Shown: piece by piece, positions 16,997 to 25,467 of the stretch
Layout: every line of letters starts with the position of its first letter
How positions within the stretch are numbered: the stretch's first letter is position 1
NCBI GenBank assembly: GCA_965215165.1
Contig: CBDCCX010000006.1
Coordinates: 2,356,001-2,420,000, forward strand
Source of the DNA: JANQRZ01 sp965215165
Lineage (GTDB): Bacteria; Bacteroidota; Rhodothermia; Rhodothermales; JANQRZ01
Reading direction: 5' to 3'
Length of the DNA: 64,000 nt
The notes under the pieces: generated by a model
Seen by the model: the letters and a program-made list of their open reading frames with translations, nothing else
What the model was told of the DNA's origin: nothing
Databases searched by the model: none
Program-made: the position numbers and the translations under genes

Positions 16997-18140
16997 CACC
17001 CATAAACAGCTAGACCGAACTCCTCCCTTCCCGACGTTTTTCGGGGCCGGGTTCGAGTGCTCCACGCACCGCCGCGCCGACGGTCTCCGGCTCGACCTGC
17101 TCGCCGCCACGGGGCATGACCGCTGGGCGCAGCAGGACTATGCCGCCGCGCGCCGGCATGGGCTGGGCTGGGCGCGCGACGGCCTGCGCTGGCACCGCAT
17201 CGAGACCGCGCAGGGCTACGACTGGAGCGGGTGGCTGCCGCGACTGGGTGCCGCGCGCGACGCGGGCGTAACCGTCGCCTGGGACCTGTGCCACTACGGC
17301 TGGCCCGACGGGCTCGACATCTGGACGCCCGCGTTCGTCGACCGCTTCGCGGCCTTCGCCCGCGCCGCCGCCGAGGTCTTTCAGAGCGAGACCGACGCCG
17401 TGCCGGTCTGGTGCCCGGTCAACGAGCCAAGCTACTGGTCGTGGGCCGGCGGCGACCAAGCCCACTTCAACCCCGGCACGACCGGCCGCGGCTTCGAGCT
17501 CAAGGTTCAACTCGCCCGCGCCACGATTGCGGCCGCCGGCGCGCTCCGCAGCGTCGACCCGCGCGCGCGCCTGCTCGCGGCGGACCCTGTGATCCACATC
17601 GCCCCGGCCCGGCCCGACGATGCGGCCGAGGCCGAGGCCCGCCGCCTGGCGCAGTTCCAGTCGTGGGACCTGCTCTCGGGCCGCCTCTGGCCTCAGATCG
17701 GCGGCCGGCCAGCGCTCCTCGACCTGATCGGGGTCAACTACTACGACCACAATCAGTGGACGCACGGCGGGCCGCACTTCGGCGACGAGCACCCGGCGTA
17801 CCGCCCGCTTCGCCACATCCTCGGCGAGGTGTGGGACCGTTACGGCTGCCCGCTCGTGATCGCCGAGACCGGCACCGAGGGCCCCGCGCGTCCGGCGTGG
17901 CTCGCCAAGATTGGGCGCGAGGCGCGGGCGGCGCGCGAGGCGGGCGTGCCGCTCGAAGGCTTGTGCCTCTACCCCGTCACCGATTACCCTGGCTGGGACG
18001 ACGGGCGTGTCTGCACCTCCGGGCTGTTCGGCCTCGCCGGTGTGACGGGCGAGCGGCCGGTCTACGCGCCCCTCGCCGAGGAGCTGGCCCGGCAGCAGGT
18101 CCTCGTGGGCGAGCGCGCACGTGCGGAGGCGATGGCATGA
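16983..18140 (+). CDS. GH-A clan glycoside hydrolase-like protein
   Basis: A 385-residue TIM-barrel protein without signal peptide. The acid/base Glu is in WCPVNEPSYWSWAGG (about residue 151) and the nucleophile Glu in LVIAETGTEG (about residue 297), as in GH1-like retaining enzymes. Other barrel segments are ARDGLRWHRIETAQGYDWS, TVAWDLCHYGWPDGLD and DLIGVNYYDHNQW. It is shorter than classical GH1 enzymes. Being cytoplasmic and within a polysaccharide operon, it may trim or transglycosylate an intermediate instead of degrading food glycans (inference). The start overlaps the glf end; its TGA overlaps the next ATG (ATGA). Confidence 0.75.
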
Positions 18141-19261
18141 GCCGGCCTTCAGTCTGCCTCTACACCGAAAGCCCTGCGCCCTCGGGCGTCGGCTGCCACA
18201 TGCTCGCGCTCGCCGAGCGGCTGCGCGACCGGTTCGCGCTCTCGTTCGCCTGCCCCCCCGGCCCCGGCGGGACGGCGCTGCTCGGCCAAGCCCACGCCCT
18301 CGGCCTGCCGACGCTCGCGCTCGACCGACTCGGTGCCCTCGTCCCGTTTCTCGATGCCCACGCGCCGGCGCTCGTCCACCTCCACGCCGGGATCGGGTGG
18401 GAAGGGCACGCCGGGGCGCGGCTCGCCGGGGCGTGGGGCGCGCGCGTGCTCCGCACCGAGCACCTGCCCTACCTCCTGACCGACCGCGTGCAGCAGGGCG
18501 ACTACCACCTCGCGCTTGACGCCGTGGACCGCGTGCTGTGCGTCTCCGAGGGCGCGCGCCGGAGCTATGCCGAGGCTGGAGTTCCCGACGAGAAGTTGTG
18601 CGTCGTCCGCAACGGCATCCCCGAGCCGGTCGCTGGCTCCGACGGCCTGGGCGTCCGGCACCGACTCGGACTTGCACCCGACGCGCTCGTCGCGCTCACC
18701 GTCGGGCGCTTCACCGAGCAGAAGGGCTATGACGTGCTCTTGGACTCGGTCCCGGCCGTGCTCGATCATGTCCCCGAGACGCGGTTCCTCTGGGTCGGCG
18801 ACGGGCCGCTCTGGGCCGAGACCAGCTACGAGGTCGCGCGTCGCGGGCTGGGAGAGCAGGTGTTGCTGCCCGGCCGCCGGAGCGACGTGCCGGACCTGAT
18901 GGCGGCGGCCGACCTGTTCGTGCTGCCGTCGCGGTTCGAGGGGTTGCCGCTGGCCGTGCTCGAGGCGCTTGCGGCGCGACTGCCGGTCGTCGCCACGCGC
19001 GTGGTCGGGACCAAGGAGGCCGTGCTGGACGGCGAGACCGGATGGCTCGTCCCGCCCGAGAACGCGGTGGCCCTCGCCGTCACCGTCATCACGGCGCTTC
19101 AGGACGCTGGGCTCCGGCACCGCCGCGCCGAGGCAGCGCGCGCCGACTTCGAGGCCCGCTGGACCGCCCGCCGGATGGCCGACGACACCGCCGCCGTCTA
19201 CGATGACCTCTTGGCTACGCCGCCGCGCCGCTCGCGCGCCACCTTCCTCTCCCTTCTATGA
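18137..19261 (+). CDS. GT4 family glycosyltransferase
   Basis: A 374-residue GT-B fold enzyme. The N-domain opens VCLYTESPAPSGVGCHMLALAERL. The C-domain has LTVGRFTEQKGYDVLL, RFLWVGDGPL, VLLPGRRSDVPDLMAAADLFVLPSRFEGLPLAVLEALAARLPVVAT cut across two lines of motif, including the EGLPLAVLEA donor-binding glutamates, and GETGWLVPPEN. It probably moves a hexose from a nucleotide sugar to a lipid-linked acceptor. Linked by ATGA overlaps on both sides to the GH-like gene and the DUF2243 gene, so the four-gene set is translated as a unit. Confidence 0.93.
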   Translation: MSRPSVCLYTESPAPSGVGCHMLALAERLRDRFALSFACPPGPGGTALLGQAHALGLPTLALDRLGALVPFLDAHAPALVHLHAGIGWEGHAGARLAGAWGARVLRTEHLPYLLTDRVQQGDYHLALDAVDRVLCVSEGARRSYAEAGVPDEKLCVVRNGIPEPVAGSDGLGVRHRLGLAPDALVALTVGRFTEQKGYDVLLDSVPAVLDHVPETRFLWVGDGPLWAETSYEVARRGLGEQVLLPGRRSDVPDLMAAADLFVLPSRFEGLPLAVLEALAARLPVVATRVVGTKEAVLDGETGWLVPPENAVALAVTVITALQDAGLRHRRAEAARADFEARWTARRMADDTAAVYDDLLATPPRRSRATFLSLL

Positions 19262-19770
19262 ACGGGGACCGCCCTATGAACACGGACCGCACCCTCGGCT
19301 CGCTCCGCACCGCCGCGCTTCTGCTCGGGGCCGGCATGGGCGGCTTCGTCGACGGCTTCGCGCTGCACCAGATCGCGCAGTGGCACAACATGCTCTCGGC
19401 CGTGCTCCCGCCGACGACGATGGAGGCGATGAGCACGAACATGGTCGCCGACGGGTGGTTCCACGCGGGCGTCTGGGGGATCACCCTGGGCGGCCTGCTG
19501 CTGCTCTACAGCACCGCCCGGCGGCTGCCGGCGCTCCCGCCGATGCGGTGGTTTGTCGGGATGCTGCTCGTCGGCTGCGGGCTGTTCAACCTGGTCGAGG
19601 GCGCGACCAATCACCACCTGCTGGAGCTGCACCACGTCCGCGACGTGCCGTACCACATGCCCGTCTACGACTGGCTGTTCCTGCTTATCGGCGGCGTCGG
19701 CGTCGGCGCGCTGGGGTGGTCCATCGCCCGGTCCGCGAGCGCGCCAGCCATCCCAAACGCGGAGCCCTAA
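19258..19770 (+). CDS. DUF2243 membrane protein
   Basis: A 170-residue protein with four predicted transmembrane segments. DUF2243 features are seen: GAGMGGFVDGFALHQIAQWHNM near the start, a polar DGWFHAGVWGITLGGLL, then GLFNLVEGATNHHLLELHHV with its many histidines. The conserved His and Asp suggest metal or heme binding, but the family has no assigned function. A second ATG at 19276 may be the real start. It overlaps the GT4 gene (ATGA). Confidence 0.85.
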   Translation: MNGDRPMNTDRTLGSLRTAALLLGAGMGGFVDGFALHQIAQWHNMLSAVLPPTTMEAMSTNMVADGWFHAGVWGITLGGLLLLYSTARRLPALPPMRWFVGMLLVGCGLFNLVEGATNHHLLELHHVRDVPYHMPVYDWLFLLIGGVGVGALGWSIARSASAPAIPNAEP

Positions 19771-19794
19771 CCCCGCCTCACAGAGTCGCCTGCC

Positions 19795-20745
19795 ATGACC
19801 GACCACCCCGACATGCTCCCAGCGCTGACCGAGCCGCTGAGCCCGGTTCATCCCGTCACCGACGACCTCGCCTACCTCCGCACGGTCATGGTGAACGTCT
19901 ACCTCTACGGGCCGCCCCGGGCTGGCGACGGCGCGTGGGTCCTGGTCGATGCCGGGCTCTACGGCGCGGCGGGGCACATCCGCGAGGCGGCGGCCGAGCG
20001 GTTCGGCGAGGGCGCGCCCCCCGCCGCGATTGTCCTCACGCACGGACACTTCGACCACGTCGGCGCGCTCAGCGCGCTCGCCGCCGCGTGGGACGTGCCC
20101 GTCTACGCCCACGCCTTCGAGCTACCCTACCTCACTGGCCGCTCGGCCTATCCCCCACCCGACCCGACCGTCGGCGGCGGTGCCCTCGCAGCGCTCTCGT
20201 TCGCCTACCCGAAGGGGCCCATAGACCTCGGCTGGCGCGTGCGCGCGCTCCCGGAGGACGGGACGGTGCCGGGGATGCCCGGCTGGCGGTGGATTCACAC
20301 GCCGGGCCATACGCCGGGCCACGTCGCGCTCTGGCGCGAGGCCGACCGCACGCTCATCGCGGGCGACGCCTTTGTGACCGTGAAGCAGGAGTCGGCGCTC
20401 GCCGTGCTCCGGCAGCGGCCGGAGGTGCACGGGCCGCCGGCCTACTTCACCCCGGACTGGCAGGCTGCCGCAGCCTCCGCGCGGGCGCTGGCGGCCCTCG
20501 AACCGGAGGTCGCGGCGACGGGCCACGGCGTCCCGCTCCGGGGGCCGGCGATGCGCATGGCCCTCGGCCGGCTGGCCGACGACTTCGAGCGCGCCGCCGT
20601 GCCAGAGCGCGGGCGCTACGTGGGACACCCGGCCGTGGCCGACGAGCGCGGCGTCGTGGCCGTGCCGCCGCCGGACCCGCGCCTCGCCGCGTGGCTCGTC
20701 GCCGGGGCCGCCGCTGTCGGGCTCACCCTCGCACTCCGCCGCTAA
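19795..20745 (+). CDS. Metallo-beta-lactamase-fold hydrolase with C-terminal membrane anchor
   Basis: A 316-residue protein. The metal site is clear: THGHFDHVG (residues about 82-90), TPGHTPGHVAL, AGDAFVTVKQES and the late ATGHG. This is the glyoxalase II-like branch that cleaves thioesters or similar bonds. The last about 20 residues (LAAWLVAGAAAVGLTLALRR) form a single hydrophobic helix, which is unusual and would tether the enzyme to the membrane. It follows the DUF2243 gene by 24 bp and precedes the YqcI/YcgG gene by 25 bp. The substrate is unknown. Confidence 0.85.
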   Translation: MTDHPDMLPALTEPLSPVHPVTDDLAYLRTVMVNVYLYGPPRAGDGAWVLVDAGLYGAAGHIREAAAERFGEGAPPAAIVLTHGHFDHVGALSALAAAWDVPVYAHAFELPYLTGRSAYPPPDPTVGGGALAALSFAYPKGPIDLGWRVRALPEDGTVPGMPGWRWIHTPGHTPGHVALWREADRTLIAGDAFVTVKQESALAVLRQRPEVHGPPAYFTPDWQAAAASARALAALEPEVAATGHGVPLRGPAMRMALGRLADDFERAAVPERGRYVGHPAVADERGVVAVPPPDPRLAAWLVAGAAAVGLTLALRR

Positions 20746-20770
20746 CGGCGCGCCCCCGCGCGCTTCTCCG

Positions 20771-21661
20771 ATGCCTGCCCTCTCTCCCTCTTCTCTTCGC
20801 ACCGCGTTCCGGGCGCTCGTCGGCGACGGCGACTACCCCTGCGTGATGGCGAAGTCCGCGCTCCGGCGCGGCGAGGTGGCCTTCCACGCCTACCCGACCT
20901 TCGACGCGTCCGCGGCCGATGCGCTCGCGCGCGACCTCGCCCTGTTTGCGCACGCGCCCGAGCCGGAGCGGGGGGTACGCTCGTTCGTGGCCGTCTTCGG
21001 CGGCGACGCGCCCGCCTCGGAACGCGCGTTCGAGGAGCGGCTGTGGGCCATGCTCTCCGCCCTTCACGCTCGCGACGGCGCAGGTTGGGATCCGGCCGTC
21101 TCCGCCGACCCCGCCGATCCCGAGTTCTCGTTTTCGTTCGCCGGGCGGGCGTTCTACGTCGTCGGGATGCACCCGCGCGCGTCGCGGCCGGCTCGCCGGC
21201 TGGGGCACCCGGCGCTCGTGTTCAACCCGCACGAGCAGTTCGAGCAGCTGCGGCGCGAGGGGCGCTACGCGAAGGTCCGCAGCCTCATCCGCGAGCGCGA
21301 CCGCGCGCTCGCCGGTTCGGTGAACCCGATGCTCGACGACTTCGGCGTGCGGAGCGAGGCGCGGCAGTACGCCGGCCGGGCCGTGGGGGAGGGCTGGCAG
21401 TGCCCGTTCGCGGCGGAAGCCGAGGCGGAAGCCGAGGCGGAAGCCGAGGCGGAAGCCGAGGCGGAAGCCGAGGCGGAAGCCGACGCCGAGACGCCGCCCC
21501 GTCCCTCCACTTTTGACGTGCGGCTACGCGCCGGCCGCATCCACCCTCCCTCTCCTCATCCCCCCTCGTCATGTCCCGCCTCCGCGCCGTCAACCCCTCG
21601 CTCTGGATCGCCGACACCCCCCGCACCGACTACGACACGCTCGGAGCCGGCGAGCGAATAG
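20771..21661 (+). CDS. YqcI/YcgG-family protein with a repeat-extended C-terminus
   Basis: Residues 1 to about 213 match the YqcI/YcgG family: YPCVMAKSALRRGEVAFHAYPTF, a middle AFYVVGMHPRASRPARR and the terminal QYAGRAVGEGWQCPF, where family members normally stop. The family includes GntA-type heme oxygenases that hydroxylate arginine; other members are uncharacterised. After CPF the gene runs into six Glu-Ala repeats (21413-21484) and then about 60 proline-rich residues read out of frame over the start of the next gene, ending at 21661, a 91-bp overlap. The original stop was probably lost when the repeat arose. Functional core looks intact. Confidence 0.75.
   Translation: MPALSPSSLRTAFRALVGDGDYPCVMAKSALRRGEVAFHAYPTFDASAADALARDLALFAHAPEPERGVRSFVAVFGGDAPASERAFEERLWAMLSALHARDGAGWDPAVSADPADPEFSFSFAGRAFYVVGMHPRASRPARRLGHPALVFNPHEQFEQLRREGRYAKVRSLIRERDRALAGSVNPMLDDFGVRSEARQYAGRAVGEGWQCPFAAEAEAEAEAEAEAEAEAEAEAEADAETPPRPSTFDVRLRAGRIHPPSPHPPSSCPASAPSTPRSGSPTPPAPTTTRSEPASE
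21413..21484 (+). repeat. 12-bp tandem repeat, six units
   Basis: The unit GCGGAAGCCGAG is repeated five times exactly and once with a final C instead of G. It encodes (Ala-Glu)n at the end of the YqcI/YcgG-like protein. Twelve bases keep the frame, so copy-number changes would alter length only. Confidence 0.95.
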
Positions 21662-23115
21662 CGGCGGACGTGGTCGTCGTCGGGGCCGGGATCACCGGGC
21701 TCACGACGGCTCTCCTCCTCCAGCAGGACGGCGCGCGCGTGGCGCTCGTCGAGGCAGGGCGCGTGTGCGCCGGCGTCACGGCCTTCACGACGGGCAAGGT
21801 CACCTCGCTCCACGGCCTCATCTACGGCCCCTTGCAGGAGAAATTCGGCGAGGAGACCGCCCGCGTCTACGGCGAGGCGAACGAGGCGGCCGTCGCCCAG
21901 GTCGCCGCGCTCGTCGAGGAGCTGGGACTCGACTGCGGCTGGGAGCGGCGGCCGAACTACACCTACACCACCGACGAAAAGACGCTGCCCGCCGTCGAGC
22001 GCGAGGTCGAGGCGGCCCAGCAGGCGGGGCTGGCGGCCTCGTTCACGACTGAGACCGAGCTGCCCTTCCCCGTCCTCGGGGCCGTCCGCGTCGAGGACCA
22101 AGCGCAGTTCCACGCGCGGAGGTACGGGCTCGGGCTGGCCGAGGCGTTCCGCGCGCGGGGCGGGCAGATTTTCGAGGAGAGCCGCGTCGTGGACGTGGAC
22201 ACCGCCGAGGGGCGATGCATGACCGAGAGCGGCGGCACGGTCGAGGCGGAGCACGTCGTCCTCGCCACGCACCTCCCGATCCTCGACCGCGGCGGCTTTT
22301 TCGCCAAGACGCACCCGCAGCGGACCTACCTCATGGCGTTCGAGACGCCCGAGCCCGCCCTCCAGAACATGTACCTCAGCAAGGGCGGCGGGCCGTCGTG
22401 GACGCTCCGCAGCGCCGAGGGCGGGCGCTACCTGGTCGCCGGCGGCCAGAGCCACAAGACGGGCGAGGAGGCCGACACCCCGGCCCGCTACGCCGCGGTG
22501 GAGCGCTGGGCGCGCGAGCACTTCGGCGTCGGGCCGGCCGCCCACCGCTGGAGCGCGCACGACTACGTGCCCGTCGACGAGATGCCGTACATCGGGAAGC
22601 TCCCGTTCGGGAACGGCCGCGTCTTCGTTGCCACCGGCTACAACAAGTGGGGGCTCTCGAACGGCACCGTCGCCGCGCTCATCCTCGCCGACGCCGTGGC
22701 CGGGCGGCCGAACCCGTGGGCCGAGACGTTCGACGCGAACCGGGCCGACCTCGCGGCCTCGGCGAAGGAGTTCGTCAAGGAGAACCTCGACGTGGCCGCC
22801 CGCTTCGCCGGCGACCGCATCCGCCACCTGGTCGGCCGCGACCCGGCCGAGCTGGGACCGGACGAGGGCGCCGTCGTCGAGGCCGGCGGGCGGCGCGTCG
22901 GTGCCTACCGCGACGCGGAGGGACGGCTCCACGCCGTCTCCCTGACGTGTACCCACCTCGGCTGCCACGTGAACTGGAACCCCGCCGAGCGCTCGTGGGA
23001 CTGCCCCTGCCACGGCTCGCGCTACGACGTGGACGGCCGCATCCTCCACGGCCCCGCCGTCCGCCCCCTCGACCGCGTTTCCCTCGACGACGAGCCCCTC
23101 GACGACGATGCCTGA
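21571..23115 (+). CDS. FAD-dependent oxidoreductase with C-terminal Rieske domain
   Basis: A 514-residue fusion. Residues about 30-400 are a DAO-type flavoprotein: VVVVGAGITGLTTALLLQQDG, GVTAFTTGKVTSLHG and the late PYIGKLPFGNGRVFVATGYNKWGLSNG split between substrate and FAD contacts. Residues about 430-514 are a Rieske [2Fe-2S] domain with ligands in CTHLGC (about 460-465) and CPCHGS (about 477-482). Such fusions are widespread and thought to oxidise small amines or other metabolites with electron transfer through the cluster; substrate is unknown. The ATG at 21571 is well placed before the N-terminal segment. It overlaps DUF1989 by 8 bp. Confidence 0.93.
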   Translation: MSRLRAVNPSLWIADTPRTDYDTLGAGERIAADVVVVGAGITGLTTALLLQQDGARVALVEAGRVCAGVTAFTTGKVTSLHGLIYGPLQEKFGEETARVYGEANEAAVAQVAALVEELGLDCGWERRPNYTYTTDEKTLPAVEREVEAAQQAGLAASFTTETELPFPVLGAVRVEDQAQFHARRYGLGLAEAFRARGGQIFEESRVVDVDTAEGRCMTESGGTVEAEHVVLATHLPILDRGGFFAKTHPQRTYLMAFETPEPALQNMYLSKGGGPSWTLRSAEGGRYLVAGGQSHKTGEEADTPARYAAVERWAREHFGVGPAAHRWSAHDYVPVDEMPYIGKLPFGNGRVFVATGYNKWGLSNGTVAALILADAVAGRPNPWAETFDANRADLAASAKEFVKENLDVAARFAGDRIRHLVGRDPAELGPDEGAVVEAGGRRVGAYRDAEGRLHAVSLTCTHLGCHVNWNPAERSWDCPCHGSRYDVDGRILHGPAVRPLDRVSLDDEPLDDDA

Positions 23116-23797
23116 CCTCGAGCCCGAACCCGCCCTCACGCCCCTCGCCGGCCGCTGCCGGATCGCGCCCTCCAGCGGGACCGCCTTCCGCCTCCGCCGC
23201 GGGCAGCGCTTGCGCGTGACCGACCCGGAGGGTCAGCAGGTCTCGGACCTGATGGTTTTCGCCGACCCGCCCGACGGGCCGGACCCCGGCCACTGGCTCA
23301 GCTCCGGCCGCACGTTCGACTACGAGGAGACGATCCGGCTCACGACGGGCCACCGGCTCTGGAGCAACCGGAGCGAGCCCATGCTCACCATCACCGAGGA
23401 CACGTGCGGCGTCCACGACTTCCTCCTCACGCCCTGCTCGCCCGAGATGTACACGCTCCTCTACGGCCTCCCGCCGGGCCACGAGCATGCGAGCTGCCTG
23501 ATGAACCTCGCCCGTCACCTCGGCCCGTTCGGGATGGGCCGCGACCGCGTGCCGACCACGTTCAACATCTTCATGAACGTGCCAGTCCGTCCCGACGGCT
23601 CGCTCTCCGTCGAGCCGCCGACGAGCCGGCCGGGGGATTACGTCGTGTTCCGGGCCGAGATGGACCTGGTCGTCGGGCTCACGGCGTGCGCGGCCGAGGG
23701 CACCAACAACGGCGCGCTCAAGCCCATCGACTTCGAGGTGCTCCCGCCCGAGGCGGAGGCCGAACCCGAGACGGCTGCGGCCGAGGTAGCGCGATGA
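23108..23797 (+). CDS. DUF1989 (urea carboxylase-associated type) protein
   Basis: A 229-residue cupin-like protein. The signatures are FRLRRGQRLRVTDPEGQQVSDLMVF cut at the VSD core, GHRLWSNRSEPMLTITEDTCG, HDFLLTPCSPEMY, and the late GDYVVFRAEMDLVVGLTACA followed by TNNG. DUF1989 proteins accompany urea carboxylase and guanidine-handling genes in many bacteria and may be metal-dependent enzymes on guanidino or carbamoyl compounds. The start overlaps the FAD-Rieske gene and the stop overlaps the VOC gene (ATGA), so the three are coupled. The C-terminus has a Glu-Ala-rich tail. Confidence 0.85.
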   Translation: MPDLEPEPALTPLAGRCRIAPSSGTAFRLRRGQRLRVTDPEGQQVSDLMVFADPPDGPDPGHWLSSGRTFDYEETIRLTTGHRLWSNRSEPMLTITEDTCGVHDFLLTPCSPEMYTLLYGLPPGHEHASCLMNLARHLGPFGMGRDRVPTTFNIFMNVPVRPDGSLSVEPPTSRPGDYVVFRAEMDLVVGLTACAAEGTNNGALKPIDFEVLPPEAEAEPETAAAEVAR

Positions 23798-24246
23798 GGC
23801 GCGGGCTCAACCCCAAGCTCGGCGGCGGCGGGCTCCACCACGTCGCCGTCGAGGCGGCCGACTTCGAGGCCAGCCTCCGGTTCTACGTCGAGGGGCTGGG
23901 CTTCGTCGAACGCCTTCGGTTCCCCGAGGAGACGCCGGAGGGCGTCCTGCGCGTCGCCATGCTCGACGCCGGCGACGGCACCTACGTCGAGCTCTTCGAG
24001 CCGACCGAGCGCGGCCCGAGCACGGCCGGCGGCCCCGTGCCCGGCGGCCCGGCCCTTTTCCACTTCGCCTTGCGCGTGGCCGACTGCGACGCGGCAACCG
24101 AACGCGCTCGCGCCGCCGGGGCCGCCGTCGAGGAAGGCCCGGCGACGATGACGCTCGAAGGCGACCCGCCGGTCGAATGCCGGTACAGCTTCGTCCGCGG
24201 GCCGGGCGGCGAGTCCGTCGAGCTCATCGCCATCGACGCGCTCTAG
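23794..24246 (+). CDS. Glyoxalase/VOC superfamily protein
   Basis: A 150-residue protein with the paired beta-alpha-beta-beta-beta units of the vicinal oxygen chelate fold: GLHHVAVEAADFEASLRFYVEGLGF, a middle DAGDGTYVELFEP and, in the second unit, ALFHFALRVADCDAATERARA and GPGGESVELIAI. Candidate metal ligands are the His in HHVAVE, the Glu in YVELFE, His in FHFALR and Glu in SVELIA, the methylmalonyl-CoA-epimerase/glyoxalase arrangement. Last gene of the coupled FAD-Rieske, DUF1989, VOC set. Substrate unknown. Confidence 0.85.
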   Translation: MRRGLNPKLGGGGLHHVAVEAADFEASLRFYVEGLGFVERLRFPEETPEGVLRVAMLDAGDGTYVELFEPTERGPSTAGGPVPGGPALFHFALRVADCDAATERARAAGAAVEEGPATMTLEGDPPVECRYSFVRGPGGESVELIAIDAL

Positions 24247-24554
24247 CTCCGCCTCCAGGCTCTATCACGCCCGTCTGGGTCACGGTCGTCCGCCCCTTCG
24301 GCCGCGTGCCTCTCGACGACGAGCCCCCGACGATGCCTGACCTCCCGCCCGAGCCCTACCTCCTCTACCTCGCCTGCTTCCAGACTGGACGGTCGTCCTC
24401 TCGTCGTGGGCGTAACCCGTACATCGGGAACCGGTCGGGTGTCGTCCCCGTGCCTCCGTAGGACCGGCCGACGCCCTCACGAAGGGGCCGGATACGAAGG
24501 GGCCGGATCGCCCGCGCCTGACGTTCGCTTTCTCCACCGCCGCTCGCAAGGCCC
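24247..24554 (+). repeat. Gap holding a decayed copy of the Rieske/DUF1989 junction
   Basis: Bases 24288-24356 repeat, with about 10 percent changes and a 3-bp deletion, the sequence at 23059-23131 that spans the end of the FAD-Rieske gene and the first codons of DUF1989. Both read VRP-x-x-RV-x-LDDEP followed by ATGCCTGACCTC. Further on, PYIGNR at about 24417 echoes PYIGKL of the flavoprotein. No complete gene is present in the gap; it is a scrambled remnant. Confidence 0.65.
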
Positions 24555-24779
24555 ATGAAGACCACCCCGCCCCGCCAGGACCCGGCCGACATCCGAGAAA
24601 CCATCGACCCCGAAAGCGTCGTGGAAGAGGCGTCGCTGGAGTCGTTCCCCGCGAGCGACCCGCCCGGTTACACCGGCGGCAAGGCCACGCCCGGCAGGTC
24701 CGCATCGTACTCTGCCGCGGACGCCAAAGACGCGCGCACCCGTGCCGAGCGGCGAGCGTCCGAGGGCGACGCTCGGTAG
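24555..24779 (+). CDS. Small conserved protein with ESFPASDPP motif
   Basis: A 74-residue hydrophilic protein. The core VVEEASLESFPASDPPGYTGG is a short motif that I know from many unnamed small proteins of Gram-negative bacteria, often next to stress or membrane protein genes. The rest is charged and probably disordered. It has an ATG start and stands alone between a remnant region and a frameshifted leftward gene. Function unknown. Confidence 0.6.
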   Translation: MKTTPPRQDPADIRETIDPESVVEEASLESFPASDPPGYTGGKATPGRSASYSAADAKDARTRAERRASEGDAR

Positions 24780-24839
24780 CCCCGCTCCGGCAGCCCCGAC
24801 CGAAAGCCGTTCCACCTGACACCTCCGCGCGTACGCGGT

Positions 24840-25211
24840 GGCCTGGATCGCCGGCGGGGAGGGGGACGCCGCTCCAGCCGAGCGCCGCCCACCCCGACCA
24901 CGGGATCGCCAGGCCGAGGAGCGCGAAGACGGGGACCGAGAAAAAGCGGTTCACCGCCTCCTGCCTGTGCTCCTCTCCCTCCGGCTCGTCCTCGCCGACG
25001 ACCTGGACGAACGCCGCCCCGGCCGCGAAGACGACGAGGAGCTCCCGACGAGCCGCCCGCCGATGGCCCCAATGAGCGCCGCGAGCCAGAACTCCACCCC
25101 GAGCGTGGCCCAGACGACGAGCGTGCTCGCGGCCCACATCAGCGGCATCCCCAGCCCGAGGATGAGCACGAGCCCCCCGAGGGCTGCCAGTACGAGGTTG
25201 TACGGGTCCAT
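24840..25211 (-). pseudogene. Frameshifted small membrane protein
   Basis: The ATG at 25211 starts MDPYNLVLAALGGLVLILGL and two hydrophobic segments (LMWAASTLVVWATLGVEFWL, LAALIGAIGGRLVG), then the frame turns into low-complexity Ser-Arg. In the next frame, from about 25045, a sensible protein resumes: LLVVFAAGAAFVQVVGEDEP, EGEEHRQEAVNRFFSVP, then VFALLGLAIPWSGWAALGW. One base change near 25035-25045 joins them into a protein with about four membrane segments. Its end is unclear; the second frame stays open across the opposite gene, so a second lesion near 24840 is possible. No family was recognised. Pseudogene or sequence error. Confidence 0.5.
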
Positions 25212-25467
25212 GGTCGGCGCTGGAGCGCACGAGGTCGGCGAGCTGAACCCCGGAGGCAAGATCCGTATCGCGGGGTGCCGACCCGCCCGCCCCCTTACTC
25301 GGAGCCGCGAGAGGTCGCGCGGCGCCCCCAGAAGTACAGCTTCCGGCTTTTCGGAGAGCCCACAAGCTACGCCAGCAGGCGGCTCTGCTAGAGCGCCGAG
25401 GCTCCGTTGCCGGAGTGTCAAGCCTCCGTACGATCCGGTGCTGAAGGCGGGGGCAGCGCCTTCGCAC

